This document shows positions 9,157 to 18,182 of a stretch of DNA of 64,000 nucleotides, piece by piece (positions within the stretch are counted from its first letter, which is position 1; each line of letters starts with the position of its first letter). Where the stretch lies: positions 62,001 to 126,000 of the forward strand of contig DATENM010000039.1 in the NCBI GenBank assembly GCA_035275065.1, given 5' to 3'. The DNA comes from Blastocatellia bacterium. GTDB taxonomy: Bacteria; Acidobacteriota; Blastocatellia; UBA7656. Below the pieces are notes generated by a model. That model was not told the origin of the DNA. It ran no database searches and worked only from the letters and a program-made list of their open reading frames with translations. The position numbers and the translations under genes are program-made.

Positions 9157-9233
9157 CAAGTGACAAGACGGTCACTCAAAGTTGTGCTGAGCTCTGGCAT
9201 GCGTAAGCTATCTTGTCACTTGTCACTTGTCAC
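9139..9233. repeat. Inverted heptamer array (GTGACAA)4 / (TTGTCAC)3, family 2
   Basis: Four perfect GTGACAA units (9139-9166) and three TTGTCAC units (9213-9233) enclose 46 unrelated bases. The arms can form a 21-bp stem. The left array supplies the last codons and stop of the GH20 gene, and the right array ends one base before the GGAGG Shine-Dalgarno of the dehydratase. A second copy of the family lies at 59960-60055. Confidence 0.9.
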
Positions 9234-9244
9234 CGGAGGTAAAG

Positions 9245-10204
9245 ATGGAAGCGCCGACGTTTCAAGACGTATTGCTGGCACAGCGGCAGATCAAACCTTA
9301 CTTGCAGCGCACGCCGATGCGTTCCTACCCGGCGGTCAATGGACTGGTCGGCGCGACGGTCTTCATCAAGCATGAGAATGTCCAGCCGACGTGCGCTTTC
9401 AAAGTGCGCGGCGGCATCAACCTGGTTTCGCAGATGAGCGATGAGGAGCGCGGGCGCGGCGTGATTGCCGCTTCGACCGGCAACCACGGCCAATCGGTCG
9501 CCTACGGGGCGCGCCTATTCAACGTGGCGGCGCGCATCGTGGTTCCCGCCGGCGCTAACCCCGGCAAGGTCGAGGCGATGCGCGGCCTGAACGCGGAAGT
9601 CATCTTTCACGGCGCGCGCTTCGACGACGCGCGCGGGCATTGTGAAGCGCTGGCGCGCCAGCATGGCTACCGCTACGTCCATTCGGGTGACGAGCCGCTG
9701 TTGATCGCCGGCGTCGCGACCGAAGCGCTGGAGATGCTCGAAGACGAGCCGCGGTTGAGTTGCATCTTCGTCCCCGTCGGCGGCGGCAGCGGCGCGGCGG
9801 GAGCCTGCATCGCGGCCAAAGCCATCAACCCGCGGATTCGCGTTATCGGCGTGCAATCCGAAGCCGCGCCCGCGGCCTACGAGTCGTGGCGGCAGCGGCA
9901 ACTTGTGGCAGCACCCGACCGCACCTTTGCCGAGGGCCTGGCGACCGGCACCGCCTTTGCGCTGCCACAGCAGATTCTCTGGCAAATGCTCGACGACTTC
10001 ATGCTGGTGAGCGACGAAGAGATCAAGCAGGCGATGGTGTGGATGATCGAGTGCGCTCACACGCTCGCGGAAGCCGCCGGCGCTGCGCCGCTGGCCGCGC
10101 TCTACCGCCGCCGCGCCGAGTTCGCCGGTCAGAAAGTCGGCCTCGTCTGTTCCGGCGGCAACGCCTCGCTGGCGCAGTTGAAAGAGGTGCTGGCGCGTGT
10201 GTGA
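9245..10204 (+). CDS. Threonine/serine dehydratase, PLP fold type II
   Basis: It probably deaminates L-threonine (or serine) to the 2-oxo acid. The PLP lysine is in TCAFKVRGG, followed by the substrate loop ASTGNHGQS and the phosphate-binding glycine loop VPVGGGSGAAG. The C-terminal SGGNAS closes the cofactor site. The 319-residue length matches catabolic or single-domain threonine dehydratases without the regulatory ACT-like domain of long IlvA. I use the ATG at 9245 because GGAGG lies five bases upstream; the longer frame from 9227 would run through the repeat. A serine racemase or ectoine-type threonine dehydratase (EutB-like) activity is possible. Confidence 0.88.
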   Translation: MEAPTFQDVLLAQRQIKPYLQRTPMRSYPAVNGLVGATVFIKHENVQPTCAFKVRGGINLVSQMSDEERGRGVIAASTGNHGQSVAYGARLFNVAARIVVPAGANPGKVEAMRGLNAEVIFHGARFDDARGHCEALARQHGYRYVHSGDEPLLIAGVATEALEMLEDEPRLSCIFVPVGGGSGAAGACIAAKAINPRIRVIGVQSEAAPAAYESWRQRQLVAAPDRTFAEGLATGTAFALPQQILWQMLDDFMLVSDEEIKQAMVWMIECAHTLAEAAGAAPLAALYRRRAEFAGQKVGLVCSGGNASLAQLKEVLARV

Positions 10205-10519
10205 GCCGGCGCGACCGGGGGCGCTTCTGTAAGCCCAAAAACTTTTTTTGTTACCGGAAAGAATTCCGCATGTTTCCCGCCTGATTTGCGTCTTTCCTTA
10301 GTAGAGGGAAAACTCCCCACCTGCCGCAGGCGGGTCGGCCCTGGCTCCCTCCGCCCTGAATCGTTCTCGGTTATTTCTCACGGCCCACTAATCAATAGGC
10401 CAATGTCTACAGGGCAGAGGAACTATTTTGCTCCTATGCACATTCCATGACGGCGAGGTGGTCAGCCGAACAGTCCTACCGCAGACGGCTAGCTATCCCG
10501 CCGAAAGGAGACAACCGAT
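10205..10519. other. Intergenic region without a recognised gene
   Basis: It holds a T-rich run (ACTTTTTTTG near 10230), which has no obvious stem in front of it, and a compact hairpin ACCTGCC-GCA-GGCGGGT around 10319-10335 resembling a REP-type stem-loop; no second copy of that hairpin was seen. Before the next gene there is a clear AAAGGAG. I found no convincing promoter, tRNA or known riboswitch. Confidence 0.4.
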
Positions 10520-12151
10520 ATGCGAAGAATCATAAGCTTCAGGTCGCAAGTGCAGCGCCGGCCGCTCGTCTGGTCTGCGGCAGCGGCGGGCTTCGTCTAT
10601 GCGCTGTCGCTACTGATGGGCTGGCCCGGCGCACAGGCGCAAAGCCTGCAAAAGATGGCGCTACGCTATGTCGTCGAGACCAAAGAGACGGCGACGTTTT
10701 ATCTCGGCAAAGAGGGCAAGATTAATCTCGCCCTGCTGGATCAGAACGGCTACCGGGTGAAAGCCCCGCGCGCCTTCAGGACGACGATCACCGCGACCAC
10801 GTTTGACGGTCTCGATCAGGCTAAGAGTCTGCTTGCCTCCAGATCAATCAAGCAGCAAGCTCAGTTGAACAAGCAAGCTGCGAACAACAACACGATCTCA
10901 GCGACGCGCCGACTCGTGCTGGGGCAGGGGCAGCAAGCCGCGCAAATCGTCATCAACCATGGACAGGGCGAAGACGATAAAAACGCCTACATCGTGTCGT
11001 ATCAGCCCGGAAGGGTGCAGGTCTTCGTCGAAAGCGATGGCGTCGCCACCGGCCAGGCGGTGATCATCGTGCTCGACCCACGGCGGGCGCTGTCGAAGCC
11101 TGCGCAGCAAGCCAGGCCGGCGCCGCCCGACGCGGGGCTGATGCCGATTTTCTGGCAAAACCCGCACTCGGCGCAGTTCCGTTTAGAGCTGACCCCCTCG
11201 AAGCTGCTCGCGCAGATCGAAAAAGGCGAGCAGGTCGGTAAACTCCAGGTGGCGTTGAGATCGGCGGTCGGCGACGATTATCCGCCGGCGCCCGAAGACC
11301 TCCAGATCATCCTGAAAGTCGAAGACGGTAACGCCCGCTTCGAGCCGAATGTCATCAAGATACCGCGCAATCAGGCCATCTCGCCGGAAGCGGCGGTCTT
11401 GAGGACGCGCCCCGGTGGGCGCATCAGCGTCAGCGCCTACGCCCTGAGCGCCAATAACTATCTCCCGGCGCGCCAGGATTACAACTTCGTTCCTGGTGTC
11501 CGCACCACAGATTTAACCGTCCGCCAACAACGCAACAGCGCCTTTGCCAACGGCCTGGATGAGATCGAGCTGCGCGTCGAGGCCTTACAGGATGGCCGCG
11601 TCATCGCTCCCGAAGACGAAGGCATGGACGAACGCCTGATCACCTTCACCCTGTCGGGCGACACGCGGGGGATACGGTTTGAAAACGGCAAGAGCGAATT
11701 GCACATCCCCAAGGGGCAGACGTCAGGAACCATCAAGCTGTTCAGCAGCCGCCCCATCGGCGATTTCAAAGTTGTTGGCTCAACCTTGAACGGCTTGCGC
11801 GAAACGATTGTCTCTGAAGAGATGGCAGCGCCGCTGAGCTTCTCGTTCCCCTGGCTGCAACTGTTCTTTGCGATTGCCGGCGGCAGCGTCATGCCGCTGT
11901 TGCGCAGACAGAGTCGCCTCAAGATCATGCAGGGGCTGGTTCTCGGAGCGGTCTTTTTCGGGCTGGCGCTGTTCGGCGCCATCGTTTCAAACCCGCAAAC
12001 CGTCGGCGCCGTCTCCATCGTCGTGACCAAGCTGCCTACGGAAAACTTCTTCGCCTCTTTCATTCTCGGCTTCCTGGGCAGCCTGCTGCTTGGAATCAAC
12101 TTCACCAGAAGGCGTAGAGCCGGCGCCAAGCGCAAAGCGGCGGCGGCGTAG
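10520..12151 (+). CDS. Uncharacterised exported protein with C-terminal membrane helices
   Basis: I do not recognise a family. The 543-residue protein has a long signal sequence or N-terminal anchor (to about residue 41, PGAQAQ), a large extracytoplasmic part of about 390 residues rich in beta-type segments (with phrases such as GRISVSAYALSANNYLPA that recall Ig-like or invasin-type adhesin modules), then hydrophobic segments near 445-462, 469-489 and 510-529, ending in a basic tail RRRRAGAKRKAAAA. A strong AAAGGAG supports the ATG. The topology suggests a periplasmic or surface domain held by C-terminal helices. It stands alone between a dehydratase and the glucokinase, so context gives no function. 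Confidence 0.7.
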   Translation: MRRIISFRSQVQRRPLVWSAAAAGFVYALSLLMGWPGAQAQSLQKMALRYVVETKETATFYLGKEGKINLALLDQNGYRVKAPRAFRTTITATTFDGLDQAKSLLASRSIKQQAQLNKQAANNNTISATRRLVLGQGQQAAQIVINHGQGEDDKNAYIVSYQPGRVQVFVESDGVATGQAVIIVLDPRRALSKPAQQARPAPPDAGLMPIFWQNPHSAQFRLELTPSKLLAQIEKGEQVGKLQVALRSAVGDDYPPAPEDLQIILKVEDGNARFEPNVIKIPRNQAISPEAAVLRTRPGGRISVSAYALSANNYLPARQDYNFVPGVRTTDLTVRQQRNSAFANGLDEIELRVEALQDGRVIAPEDEGMDERLITFTLSGDTRGIRFENGKSELHIPKGQTSGTIKLFSSRPIGDFKVVGSTLNGLRETIVSEEMAAPLSFSFPWLQLFFAIAGGSVMPLLRRQSRLKIMQGLVLGAVFFGLALFGAIVSNPQTVGAVSIVVTKLPTENFFASFILGFLGSLLLGINFTRRRRAGAKRKAAAA

Positions 12152-12202
12152 GCCAAAGACCGAGCGACAAGAAATCGACCGGCGACGCCGTTTCGTGGTT
12201 TA

Positions 12203-13186
12203 ATGAACGGCGCAATGGCTAATCATATTCTCGGCATCGATCTGGGCGGCACCAAAGTGATGGCGGCGGTCTTTGACGCGAGCGGCAACATCGTCAGCCG
12301 CGCGCGCGCCAAGACCCGTGCATGGCGCGACAACGAGCTGGTCTTTCAAACCGTCGCGCGCACCGCCGAGCAGGCGATTGAGCGCGCCGGCATCACCCGT
12401 GACGACCTGCGGGCTCTGGGCATCGGCGCGCCCGGCCCGCTCGATCCCGACACCGGCATCATCGTCGAATCGGCCAACATGACGCTCCGCAATTTTCCGC
12501 TCGGCCCGCGCCTCGCCGAAGCCTTCCACTGTCCGGCCATTGTCGAAAACGACGTGAACGCCGGCACCTATGGCGAATACCGCAAAGGTGCCGCACGCGG
12601 CGCGCGTCATGTCCTCGGCGTCTTCGTCGGCACAGGCATCGGCGGCGGCATCATTGCTGACGGGGCGCTCTATCATGGCTTCAGCAAGAACGCCGGCGAG
12701 ATCGGCCACATCATCATCAAAGCCGGCGGGCCGCGCTGCGGCTGCGGCAATCGCGGTTGCTGGGAGGCGCTGGCGAGCCGCACGGCCATGACGCGCGACA
12801 TCCGCAAAGCCATCCGGCGCGGCGACAAGACGCTGCTGAACGCCAAGCTCAAACAGGATACCGATCTGATTTCGGGCGGCGACCTGGGCAAGGCTTACCG
12901 CGCCGGCGATAAGCTGGTGGTGAAGATTATGAACCGCGCCGCGCGTTTGATCGGCGCAGGCATCGGCAGCCTGGTCAACGTGCTGTCGCCGGAGGTCGTC
13001 GTCTTAGGCGGCGGCGTCGTCGAGGCGATGGGAGATGATTTCGCCGGACGCATTGACGAAGCGGCGCGCGACACCGCATTCGATTTTATGACGAGAGATT
13101 TAAGGATTGTGCGCGCGGCGCTCGGCGACGACGCCGGAGTTACGGGCGCGGCGCTGCTCGCCCAGGAGTTCGTCGAGCGACAGTGA
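12203..13186 (+). CDS. ROK family glucokinase / sugar kinase
   Basis: It phosphorylates glucose or a related hexose with ATP. The phosphate-binding motif GIDLGGTK lies at residues 11-18, the catalytic Asp in ENDVNAGTYGEY, and the ROK signature with zinc ligands in GEIGH...CGCGNRGCWE. The length (327) is typical. The ATG at 12215 (MANHILG) is an equally good start, as neither has a strong Shine-Dalgarno. A HAD phosphatase starts four bases after the stop and is surely co-transcribed. Glucokinase is the commonest activity for this subgroup; N-acetylmannosamine or fructose kinase cannot be excluded. Confidence 0.9.
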   Translation: MNGAMANHILGIDLGGTKVMAAVFDASGNIVSRARAKTRAWRDNELVFQTVARTAEQAIERAGITRDDLRALGIGAPGPLDPDTGIIVESANMTLRNFPLGPRLAEAFHCPAIVENDVNAGTYGEYRKGAARGARHVLGVFVGTGIGGGIIADGALYHGFSKNAGEIGHIIIKAGGPRCGCGNRGCWEALASRTAMTRDIRKAIRRGDKTLLNAKLKQDTDLISGGDLGKAYRAGDKLVVKIMNRAARLIGAGIGSLVNVLSPEVVVLGGGVVEAMGDDFAGRIDEAARDTAFDFMTRDLRIVRAALGDDAGVTGAALLAQEFVERQ

Positions 13187-13190
13187 AACC

Positions 13191-13910
13191 ATGAGCAGCG
13201 CACAGAACCCCCTCATCGAAGTGATTGCCTTTGACGCAGACGACACGCTCTGGCACAACGAGAGCCTGTTTACGGTCACGCAATCGAAGTTCAAGCAACT
13301 GCTCGCCGGCTATCACAGCGACGAATGGATCGAAGCCAAGCTGAACGAGACCGAGCACCGCAACATCCAGCATTTCGGCTACGGCATCAAAGGCTTCACG
13401 TTATCGATGATCGAAACCGCCATCGAGCTGACCGAAGGCCGCATCAGCGGCGCGGAGATTCAACAGATCATCGATTACGCGAAGATCATGTTGCATGCGC
13501 CGGTCGAGCTGCTTGACGGCGTGGCCGAAACGATCAGCGCCCTTGCCGAGCAGTACCGGCTGATGTTGATCACCAAAGGCGACCTCTTCGATCAGGAGTC
13601 GAAGATCGCGCGCTCCGGCCTGGGCGACCATTTCAGCCACCTCGAAATCGTTTCGGAGAAAAACACGGATGTCTATCGCGCCGTCATGGCGCGGCACCAG
13701 CTTGATCCGCAGCGCTTTCTGATGGTCGGCAACTCGATCAAGTCAGACATTCTGCCGGTGATTGAAGCCGGCGGGCGGGCGGTTCACATCCCTTATCACA
13801 TCACCTGGGTACACGAGCAGGTGAGCGATTATGACGCGGCGAGCTTTTATGAGATTGGCGACATTCGCCAGTTGCCCGGCCTCTTGGAAGAGATGAGGGA
13901 GAGAGGCTAG
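13191..13910 (+). CDS. HAD family phosphatase (subfamily IA)
   Basis: A 239-residue haloacid-dehalogenase-type phosphohydrolase. Motif I is FDADDTLW (nucleophile and acid/base aspartates), motif II LITKGD, motif III a lysine in SEKNTDVY, and motif IV GNSIKSDI. A helical cap lies between motifs I and II (about residues 20-100). The start at 13191 is four bases after the ROK kinase stop; a longer frame would overlap the kinase gene. The pairing with a sugar kinase suggests a sugar-phosphate substrate, which is inference. Confidence 0.88.
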   Translation: MSSAQNPLIEVIAFDADDTLWHNESLFTVTQSKFKQLLAGYHSDEWIEAKLNETEHRNIQHFGYGIKGFTLSMIETAIELTEGRISGAEIQQIIDYAKIMLHAPVELLDGVAETISALAEQYRLMLITKGDLFDQESKIARSGLGDHFSHLEIVSEKNTDVYRAVMARHQLDPQRFLMVGNSIKSDILPVIEAGGRAVHIPYHITWVHEQVSDYDAASFYEIGDIRQLPGLLEEMRERG

Positions 13911-13913
13911 CGC

Positions 13914-14861
13914 CTAGCCTCTCTCGACGGCCAGTATGTGTTTCGGCGGCACGCGCAGGTCCCAGACCAGCCGCAGCCACGACAGCATGCGCAGCGCGTA
14001 GTAGCTGAAGTCAACCTCCCACCAGAAGAAGCCCTGCTTCACCGAAGCCATGTAGTGGTGGTGATTGTTGTGCCAGCCTTCGCCGCCCGTCCAGATCGCG
14101 ATGAGAAAATTGTTGCGGCTCTGGTCGGTGGTCTGGTAACGGCGGCTGCCCCAGACGTGTGATAGGGAGTTGACCGTAAAGGTGCCGTGATAGAGCAGCA
14201 CGGTGCTGACGACAAATCCCCACACCAGCCACGACCAGCCGCTGGCGCCGAACAACATGCCGCCGAAGAAGCAGGCCACCGCCACGGCGACGCCCGGCAC
14301 CCAGTGGTTGCTGTTCAGCCAGCGCAGCTCGGGGAAGCGCGCGAAATCTTTGATGGCGTTCCAATCGGTCGCTTCGTACTTGCGGCTGATGACCCAGCCG
14401 ACGTGCGACCACCAGAAGCCCTCTGTGACCGGCGAGTGAATATCGCCCGGCTGATCCGAATACTTGTGATGGCGGCGGTGATGCGCGGCCCACCACAGCG
14501 GCCCCTTCTGCAACGCCGAGGTGCCGAGCCAGGCCATCAGGAACTGCACAGGGCGGCTCGTCTTGTACGAGCGGTGCGAGAAGTAGCGGTGAAACCCTGC
14601 GGTCAATCCGAACATGCGGACGGCGTACAAAGCGACGCAGAGCAGCACGGCGGTCAGGCTGAAATCTACGAAGAAAACGGCGACGCACGCCAGGTGCATC
14701 AGCGCGAAGGGAATCGTTTTGAACGATAGCCGGTCGCCCTCTTCGACGTAAGCCGGCTCGACTGACTTGGCCTTGTCAGGTGCGGGCTTGACGGTCTTTT
14801 TGAGGGTGGATGGTGGAATCGTTGAGGTCGCGGGAGGTGTTGTGGTTCTAATCTCTTGCAT
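13914..14861 (-). CDS. Membrane fatty acyl desaturase (acyl-CoA delta-9 type)
   Basis: It introduces a cis double bond into fatty acyl chains using a di-iron centre. The three histidine boxes are visible: HRYFSH (91-96), HHRRHH (about 127-132) and HNNHHH in GEGWHNNHHHYMASV. Hydrophobic pairs around 50-85 and 185-230 match the four-helix topology. The 315-residue reading starts at 14861, preceded by GGAGAAG; the N-terminal 45 residues are Pro/Thr/Lys-rich and probably cytosolic. The gene converges on the HAD gene with only a few bases between. It likely adjusts membrane fluidity. Confidence 0.92.
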   Translation of the reverse strand: MQEIRTTTPPATSTIPPSTLKKTVKPAPDKAKSVEPAYVEEGDRLSFKTIPFALMHLACVAVFFVDFSLTAVLLCVALYAVRMFGLTAGFHRYFSHRSYKTSRPVQFLMAWLGTSALQKGPLWWAAHHRRHHKYSDQPGDIHSPVTEGFWWSHVGWVISRKYEATDWNAIKDFARFPELRWLNSNHWVPGVAVAVACFFGGMLFGASGWSWLVWGFVVSTVLLYHGTFTVNSLSHVWGSRRYQTTDQSRNNFLIAIWTGGEGWHNNHHHYMASVKQGFFWWEVDFSYYALRMLSWLRLVWDLRVPPKHILAVERG

Positions 14862-15032
14862 CGCTTCTCCTGAATTGCATATCCTACCAGACCGGCTCGC
14901 TTTGCCCAAAGCAAAAATCATCGGCGGCGTAAATTTAAGTCGCCATGAGCGCATGAAATGTCGTTGCCGCGCGCCGGCTGGGGGGCTAGAATCAGGGTGC
15001 GTGACAGCCTGACCAGAGGGAGAGAGACTGCG

Positions 15033-15569
15033 ATGTCAGCCATAACCGAAGAAGTCATCCTCGACCCCGAAAAAGAATACGAAATCGTTGACGGCCAGCC
15101 GGAGGAAAAAATTATGGGCGGTGCGAGACACGGCGGCGTGGGCGTGCGTTTCGCCGCAGAATTATGGATGTATGTGAGAGCCAACCGGCTCGGCGGCGTC
15201 TACGGCCCGGACACGCTGTTTCGCATCGGCAAAAACAACCGCATGCCCGATGTGGCTTTCGTCAGTGCCGCGCGCATTCCTGAAGAAGGTGAGCCGGAAG
15301 GGATATGGGAACTCGCGCCCGACCTCGCCGTCGAGATCGTTTCGCCCAGCGACCTCTGGGAAAAAGTCATCAGCAAGATCGAAGAGTATTTCGCCGCCGG
15401 CGTCCGCCAGGTGTGGCTGATCTCGCCGACCTATCGCACGCTGACCGTCTATCATTCGCCAACACAGGTGACGATTCTTTCTGATAACGACGAGCTGGCG
15501 AGCGACGACATCGTACCCGGCTTCCGCCTGAAAATCGCCGAGCTGTTTCAAACCCCGGCGCGCGCATAA
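15033..15569 (+). CDS. Uma2 family (DUF820) putative restriction-like endonuclease
   Basis: A 178-residue protein of the Uma2 family, which adopts a PD-(D/E)xK nuclease fold. Visible core: RMPDVAFVS (first Asp), LAVEIVSPSD (E-x-V strand) and KIEEYFAAGVRQVWLI (catalytic Lys region). The start at 15033 has GGGAGAGAG upstream. The family is abundant in cyanobacteria, Acidobacteriota and Planctomycetota, usually as scattered single genes; its biological role is not established. It lies 25 bases before a helicase gene on the same strand. Confidence 0.9.
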   Translation: MSAITEEVILDPEKEYEIVDGQPEEKIMGGARHGGVGVRFAAELWMYVRANRLGGVYGPDTLFRIGKNNRMPDVAFVSAARIPEEGEPEGIWELAPDLAVEIVSPSDLWEKVISKIEEYFAAGVRQVWLISPTYRTLTVYHSPTQVTILSDNDELASDDIVPGFRLKIAELFQTPARA

Positions 15570-15594
15570 CCTGGCTCCGCCCACGCGTATCATC

Positions 15595-17643
15595 ATGTCG
15601 AAGCATTACGTCATCAAGCGCGATGTGCCGCGCCGCTTTCTGGTCAACTACAAAGGCGACCTGAACACCGAGCAGTATGCGGTGGTGACTGCCGGCGGCG
15701 GCCCGCTGCTGGTGATCGCCGGCGCAGGCTCCGGCAAGACGCGCACGGTCACTTACCGCGTCGCGCGGCTCATCGAGATGGGCGTGCCGCCGGCCCGCGT
15801 CCTGCTGGTCACCTTCACCAACAAGGCGGCGCGCGAGATGCTCCACCGCGTCGAGACGCTGTTGCAGACCGACTCGCGCAAAGTCTGGGGCGGCACCTTT
15901 CACTCCATCGCCAACCGCATCCTGCGCCGCCACGCCGAGTCCGCGGGCTACCAGCAGAACTTCACCATCCTCGACGCCGAAGACGCCAAAGACTTGATCG
16001 AATCCTCGATTCAAGAGGCCGGCATCGATGCGAAAGCGCGGCGCTTTCCGAAGCCTGAAGTCGTTGCCGACATCATCAGCTTCGCCAACAACCGCGATCT
16101 GCCGATTCGTGATTGCATCGTCGCCAACTATCCGCACTTCGAGCCGCTGGCGACGCAGATTGAGCGCGTTGACCGCATCTTTCAAGCGCGCAAGGTCGAG
16201 CGCAACACGATGGATTATGACGACCTGCTGATGAACTGGAAGCGTTTGCTTACGGAAAAGCCGGAGATCGGCGATTACTGGGCGAATAATTTCGAATACA
16301 TTCTGGTTGACGAGTATCAAGACACCAACAAGATTCAAGCCGAGATCGTTGATCTGCTCGCCGTAAAACATCGCAACATCATGGTGGTCGGCGACGACGC
16401 GCAATCGATCTTCGGGTGGCGCGGCGCACACTTCGCCAACATCTACACCTTCAAAGAGCGCTACCCGGACGCGCAGGAATTTCACCTGGAAATGAATTAC
16501 CGCTCGCGCCCGGAAATCGTCTTGCTCGCCAACGCGGCGATTCGCAACAACCGCCGCCAGTTCCCCAAGAACCTCCACGCCGTGCGCGAATCCGCGGGCC
16601 AATCGCCGGCGCTGGTGCCGACTTCGGACGGCGACCAGCAGGCGGCGTTTGTCGCCGGGCGCATCCTTGAGCTGCGCGACGAAGGCGTGCCGCTCGACGA
16701 GATCGCCGTGCTCTATCGCAGCCACTGGCACGCCCTCGAATTGCAGTTGGAGCTGGTGCGGCGCGACATCCCTTACGTGGTGCGCTCAGGCGTGCGTTTC
16801 TTCGAGCAGGCGCACATCAAAGATGTCATCTCTTATCTGCGCATCGTCGTCAACCCGCACGACGAGCTGGCCTGGAAGCGCGTTTTGAAATTGATCCCGA
16901 AGGTCGGCAACGCCACCGCCAACCGCATCTGGGAGCGCATCGCTTACACGCAGGAGCCGCTGGCGCTGATCCGCCGCTCGGACTTCGACGCGCAGCCGCG
17001 CTCGGCAGCCGGCTGGCAGGCTTTCGTCAAGCTGATCGGCCAGCTCGTCAGTCCCGAATACCTGAACCGTCCGGCGGAGCAGATCGCACTGATTCTTCAG
17101 AGCGGTTATGAAGAGCATCTCGAAAATACCTACGAGAACAGCGACCTGCGCGCCGAAGATTTGCGGCAGATGTCGAACTACGCGGCGCGCTTCAGCTCGA
17201 CCGAAGAGTTTCTGTCCGAGCTGGCGCTGGTCAATACCGAGCGCTTCGGCACGCCGCAAGGGACGACCGGCGAAGACGTCGTCGCGGGCGGCGACGAAGA
17301 CGAGAAGCTCGTCCTCAGCTCGATTCATCAGGCGAAGGGGCTGGAGTGGCGCGTCGTCTTTCTGATCTGGGCAGCGGACGGCAAGTTCCCTTCGGCGCGC
17401 TCGTTGCGCGATCCCGAGAGCGAAGAAGAGGAGCGCCGCCTGTTCTACGTCGCCGTGACGCGGGCGCGCGACGAGCTGTACGTCTGCTATCCGCTCGTCG
17501 TCACCGATTATTCGCGGCAGACGGTGATTCAAAAGCCTTCACGCTTCATCACCGAAGTGCCGCGCGAGCTGTTTGAAGTCTGGTCAGTCGAAGAACAGTC
17601 GCTCGACGCCGGCCCCGATGAGACGCCGAAATTGATCAATTAA
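15595..17643 (+). CDS. UvrD/PcrA-type SF1A DNA helicase
   Basis: An ATP-dependent 3'-5' DNA helicase, probably in repair or replication restart. All motifs are seen: I GAGSGKT (43-49), Ia LLVTFTNKAAREML, II YILVDEYQDTN, III VVGDDAQSIFGWRGA, IV EMNYRSRPEI, V SSIHQAKGLEW, VI LFYVAVTRAR. At 682 residues it is a little shorter than PcrA/UvrD (about 720-750) and lacks their long C-terminal tail. It starts with ATG 25 bases after the Uma2 gene, so the two may share a transcript. An 11-bp inverted repeat lies downstream. Confidence 0.93.
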   Translation: MSKHYVIKRDVPRRFLVNYKGDLNTEQYAVVTAGGGPLLVIAGAGSGKTRTVTYRVARLIEMGVPPARVLLVTFTNKAAREMLHRVETLLQTDSRKVWGGTFHSIANRILRRHAESAGYQQNFTILDAEDAKDLIESSIQEAGIDAKARRFPKPEVVADIISFANNRDLPIRDCIVANYPHFEPLATQIERVDRIFQARKVERNTMDYDDLLMNWKRLLTEKPEIGDYWANNFEYILVDEYQDTNKIQAEIVDLLAVKHRNIMVVGDDAQSIFGWRGAHFANIYTFKERYPDAQEFHLEMNYRSRPEIVLLANAAIRNNRRQFPKNLHAVRESAGQSPALVPTSDGDQQAAFVAGRILELRDEGVPLDEIAVLYRSHWHALELQLELVRRDIPYVVRSGVRFFEQAHIKDVISYLRIVVNPHDELAWKRVLKLIPKVGNATANRIWERIAYTQEPLALIRRSDFDAQPRSAAGWQAFVKLIGQLVSPEYLNRPAEQIALILQSGYEEHLENTYENSDLRAEDLRQMSNYAARFSSTEEFLSELALVNTERFGTPQGTTGEDVVAGGDEDEKLVLSSIHQAKGLEWRVVFLIWAADGKFPSARSLRDPESEEEERRLFYVAVTRARDELYVCYPLVVTDYSRQTVIQKPSRFITEVPRELFEVWSVEEQSLDAGPDETPKLIN

Positions 17644-17690
17644 AGTTCACTTCTTATCCGCCAGGCGGGCTCAAGTCGCATTCAAGAATT

Positions 17691-17738
17691 AATCAAGCGC
17701 CATGCGTTAAAAGAAAAGTCGCGGGCGGGCGCTTGATT
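17691..17738. repeat. 11-bp perfect inverted repeat after the helicase gene
   Basis: AATCAAGCGCC (17691-17701) pairs with GGCGCTTGATT (17728-17738) across 26 bases. It is about 50 bases past the helicase stop. There is no T-run after it, so a simple rho-independent terminator is doubtful, though it may protect or end the transcript. Confidence 0.5.
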
Positions 17739-17854
17739 GTGGAACCGAGACCGGGGCGCGACGTTTGCTGTATCAGATGCGCTGCCGATGTCTCTATTCA
17801 AACAGCGCAGATCGAATGAAGAAGGGGGTGGACGGCAGCGTCCAATAGATTGAA

Positions 17855-18037
17855 ATGGCAGTGATATTCGAACAAGCAAAGGGCGGCACGTGCCGCAAGT
17901 GGGAATGCAAGCAATGCCACCAGCTGGTTGCCGAGAGTGCCACGGTGGCTTATCACCTGGTTGACGGCATCCTTTATGGCTGGTGCGAAGACTGTTTCGG
18001 CGAGCGCCGCAAGGTCGCCGTCGAGCTGGTTGCCTAA
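17855..18037 (+). CDS. Small cysteine-rich, probable zinc-binding protein
   Basis: A 60-residue protein with a CRKWECKQCHQ cluster (C-x4-C-x2-C) and a later CEDC (C-x2-C), giving the spacing of a small treble-clef or zinc-ribbon fold. No signal peptide is present. The Shine-Dalgarno is poor. It is believable as a gene because the cysteine pairs are well ordered and the frame is the only sensible one in the gap between the helicase and the HD-GYP-like gene. Function is unknown; such peptides often bind nucleic acid or a protein partner. Confidence 0.6.
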   Translation: MAVIFEQAKGGTCRKWECKQCHQLVAESATVAYHLVDGILYGWCEDCFGERRKVAVELVA

Positions 18038-18182
18038 ACCGTTCCCATCGTCGCAGCGCCATGCAGCGCTTCTTGACGCACACGCCCGCAGGCTGTACCT
18101 TCAAAGCTCAGGGAGTGGAGGATAGCGGCTAGAGAGCCGCTCTTGCTCTAATCTCTAGTCCCTAATTCCTGAAGGGGGCAGC

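Noticed and set aside
9139..9233. CRISPR-like array
   Set aside because: Units are 7 bases without unique spacers, the two arms are inverted, and there are no cas genes.
10440..10519. Possible riboswitch before the membrane-anchored protein
   Set aside because: I compared the leader with remembered cyclic di-GMP-I and cobalamin motifs; the conserved core bases are not there.
15370..16731. 453-codon frame antisense to Uma2 and the helicase
   Set aside because: It runs across two well-supported genes, and its composition (His/Arg/Asp-rich) is typical of a shadow.
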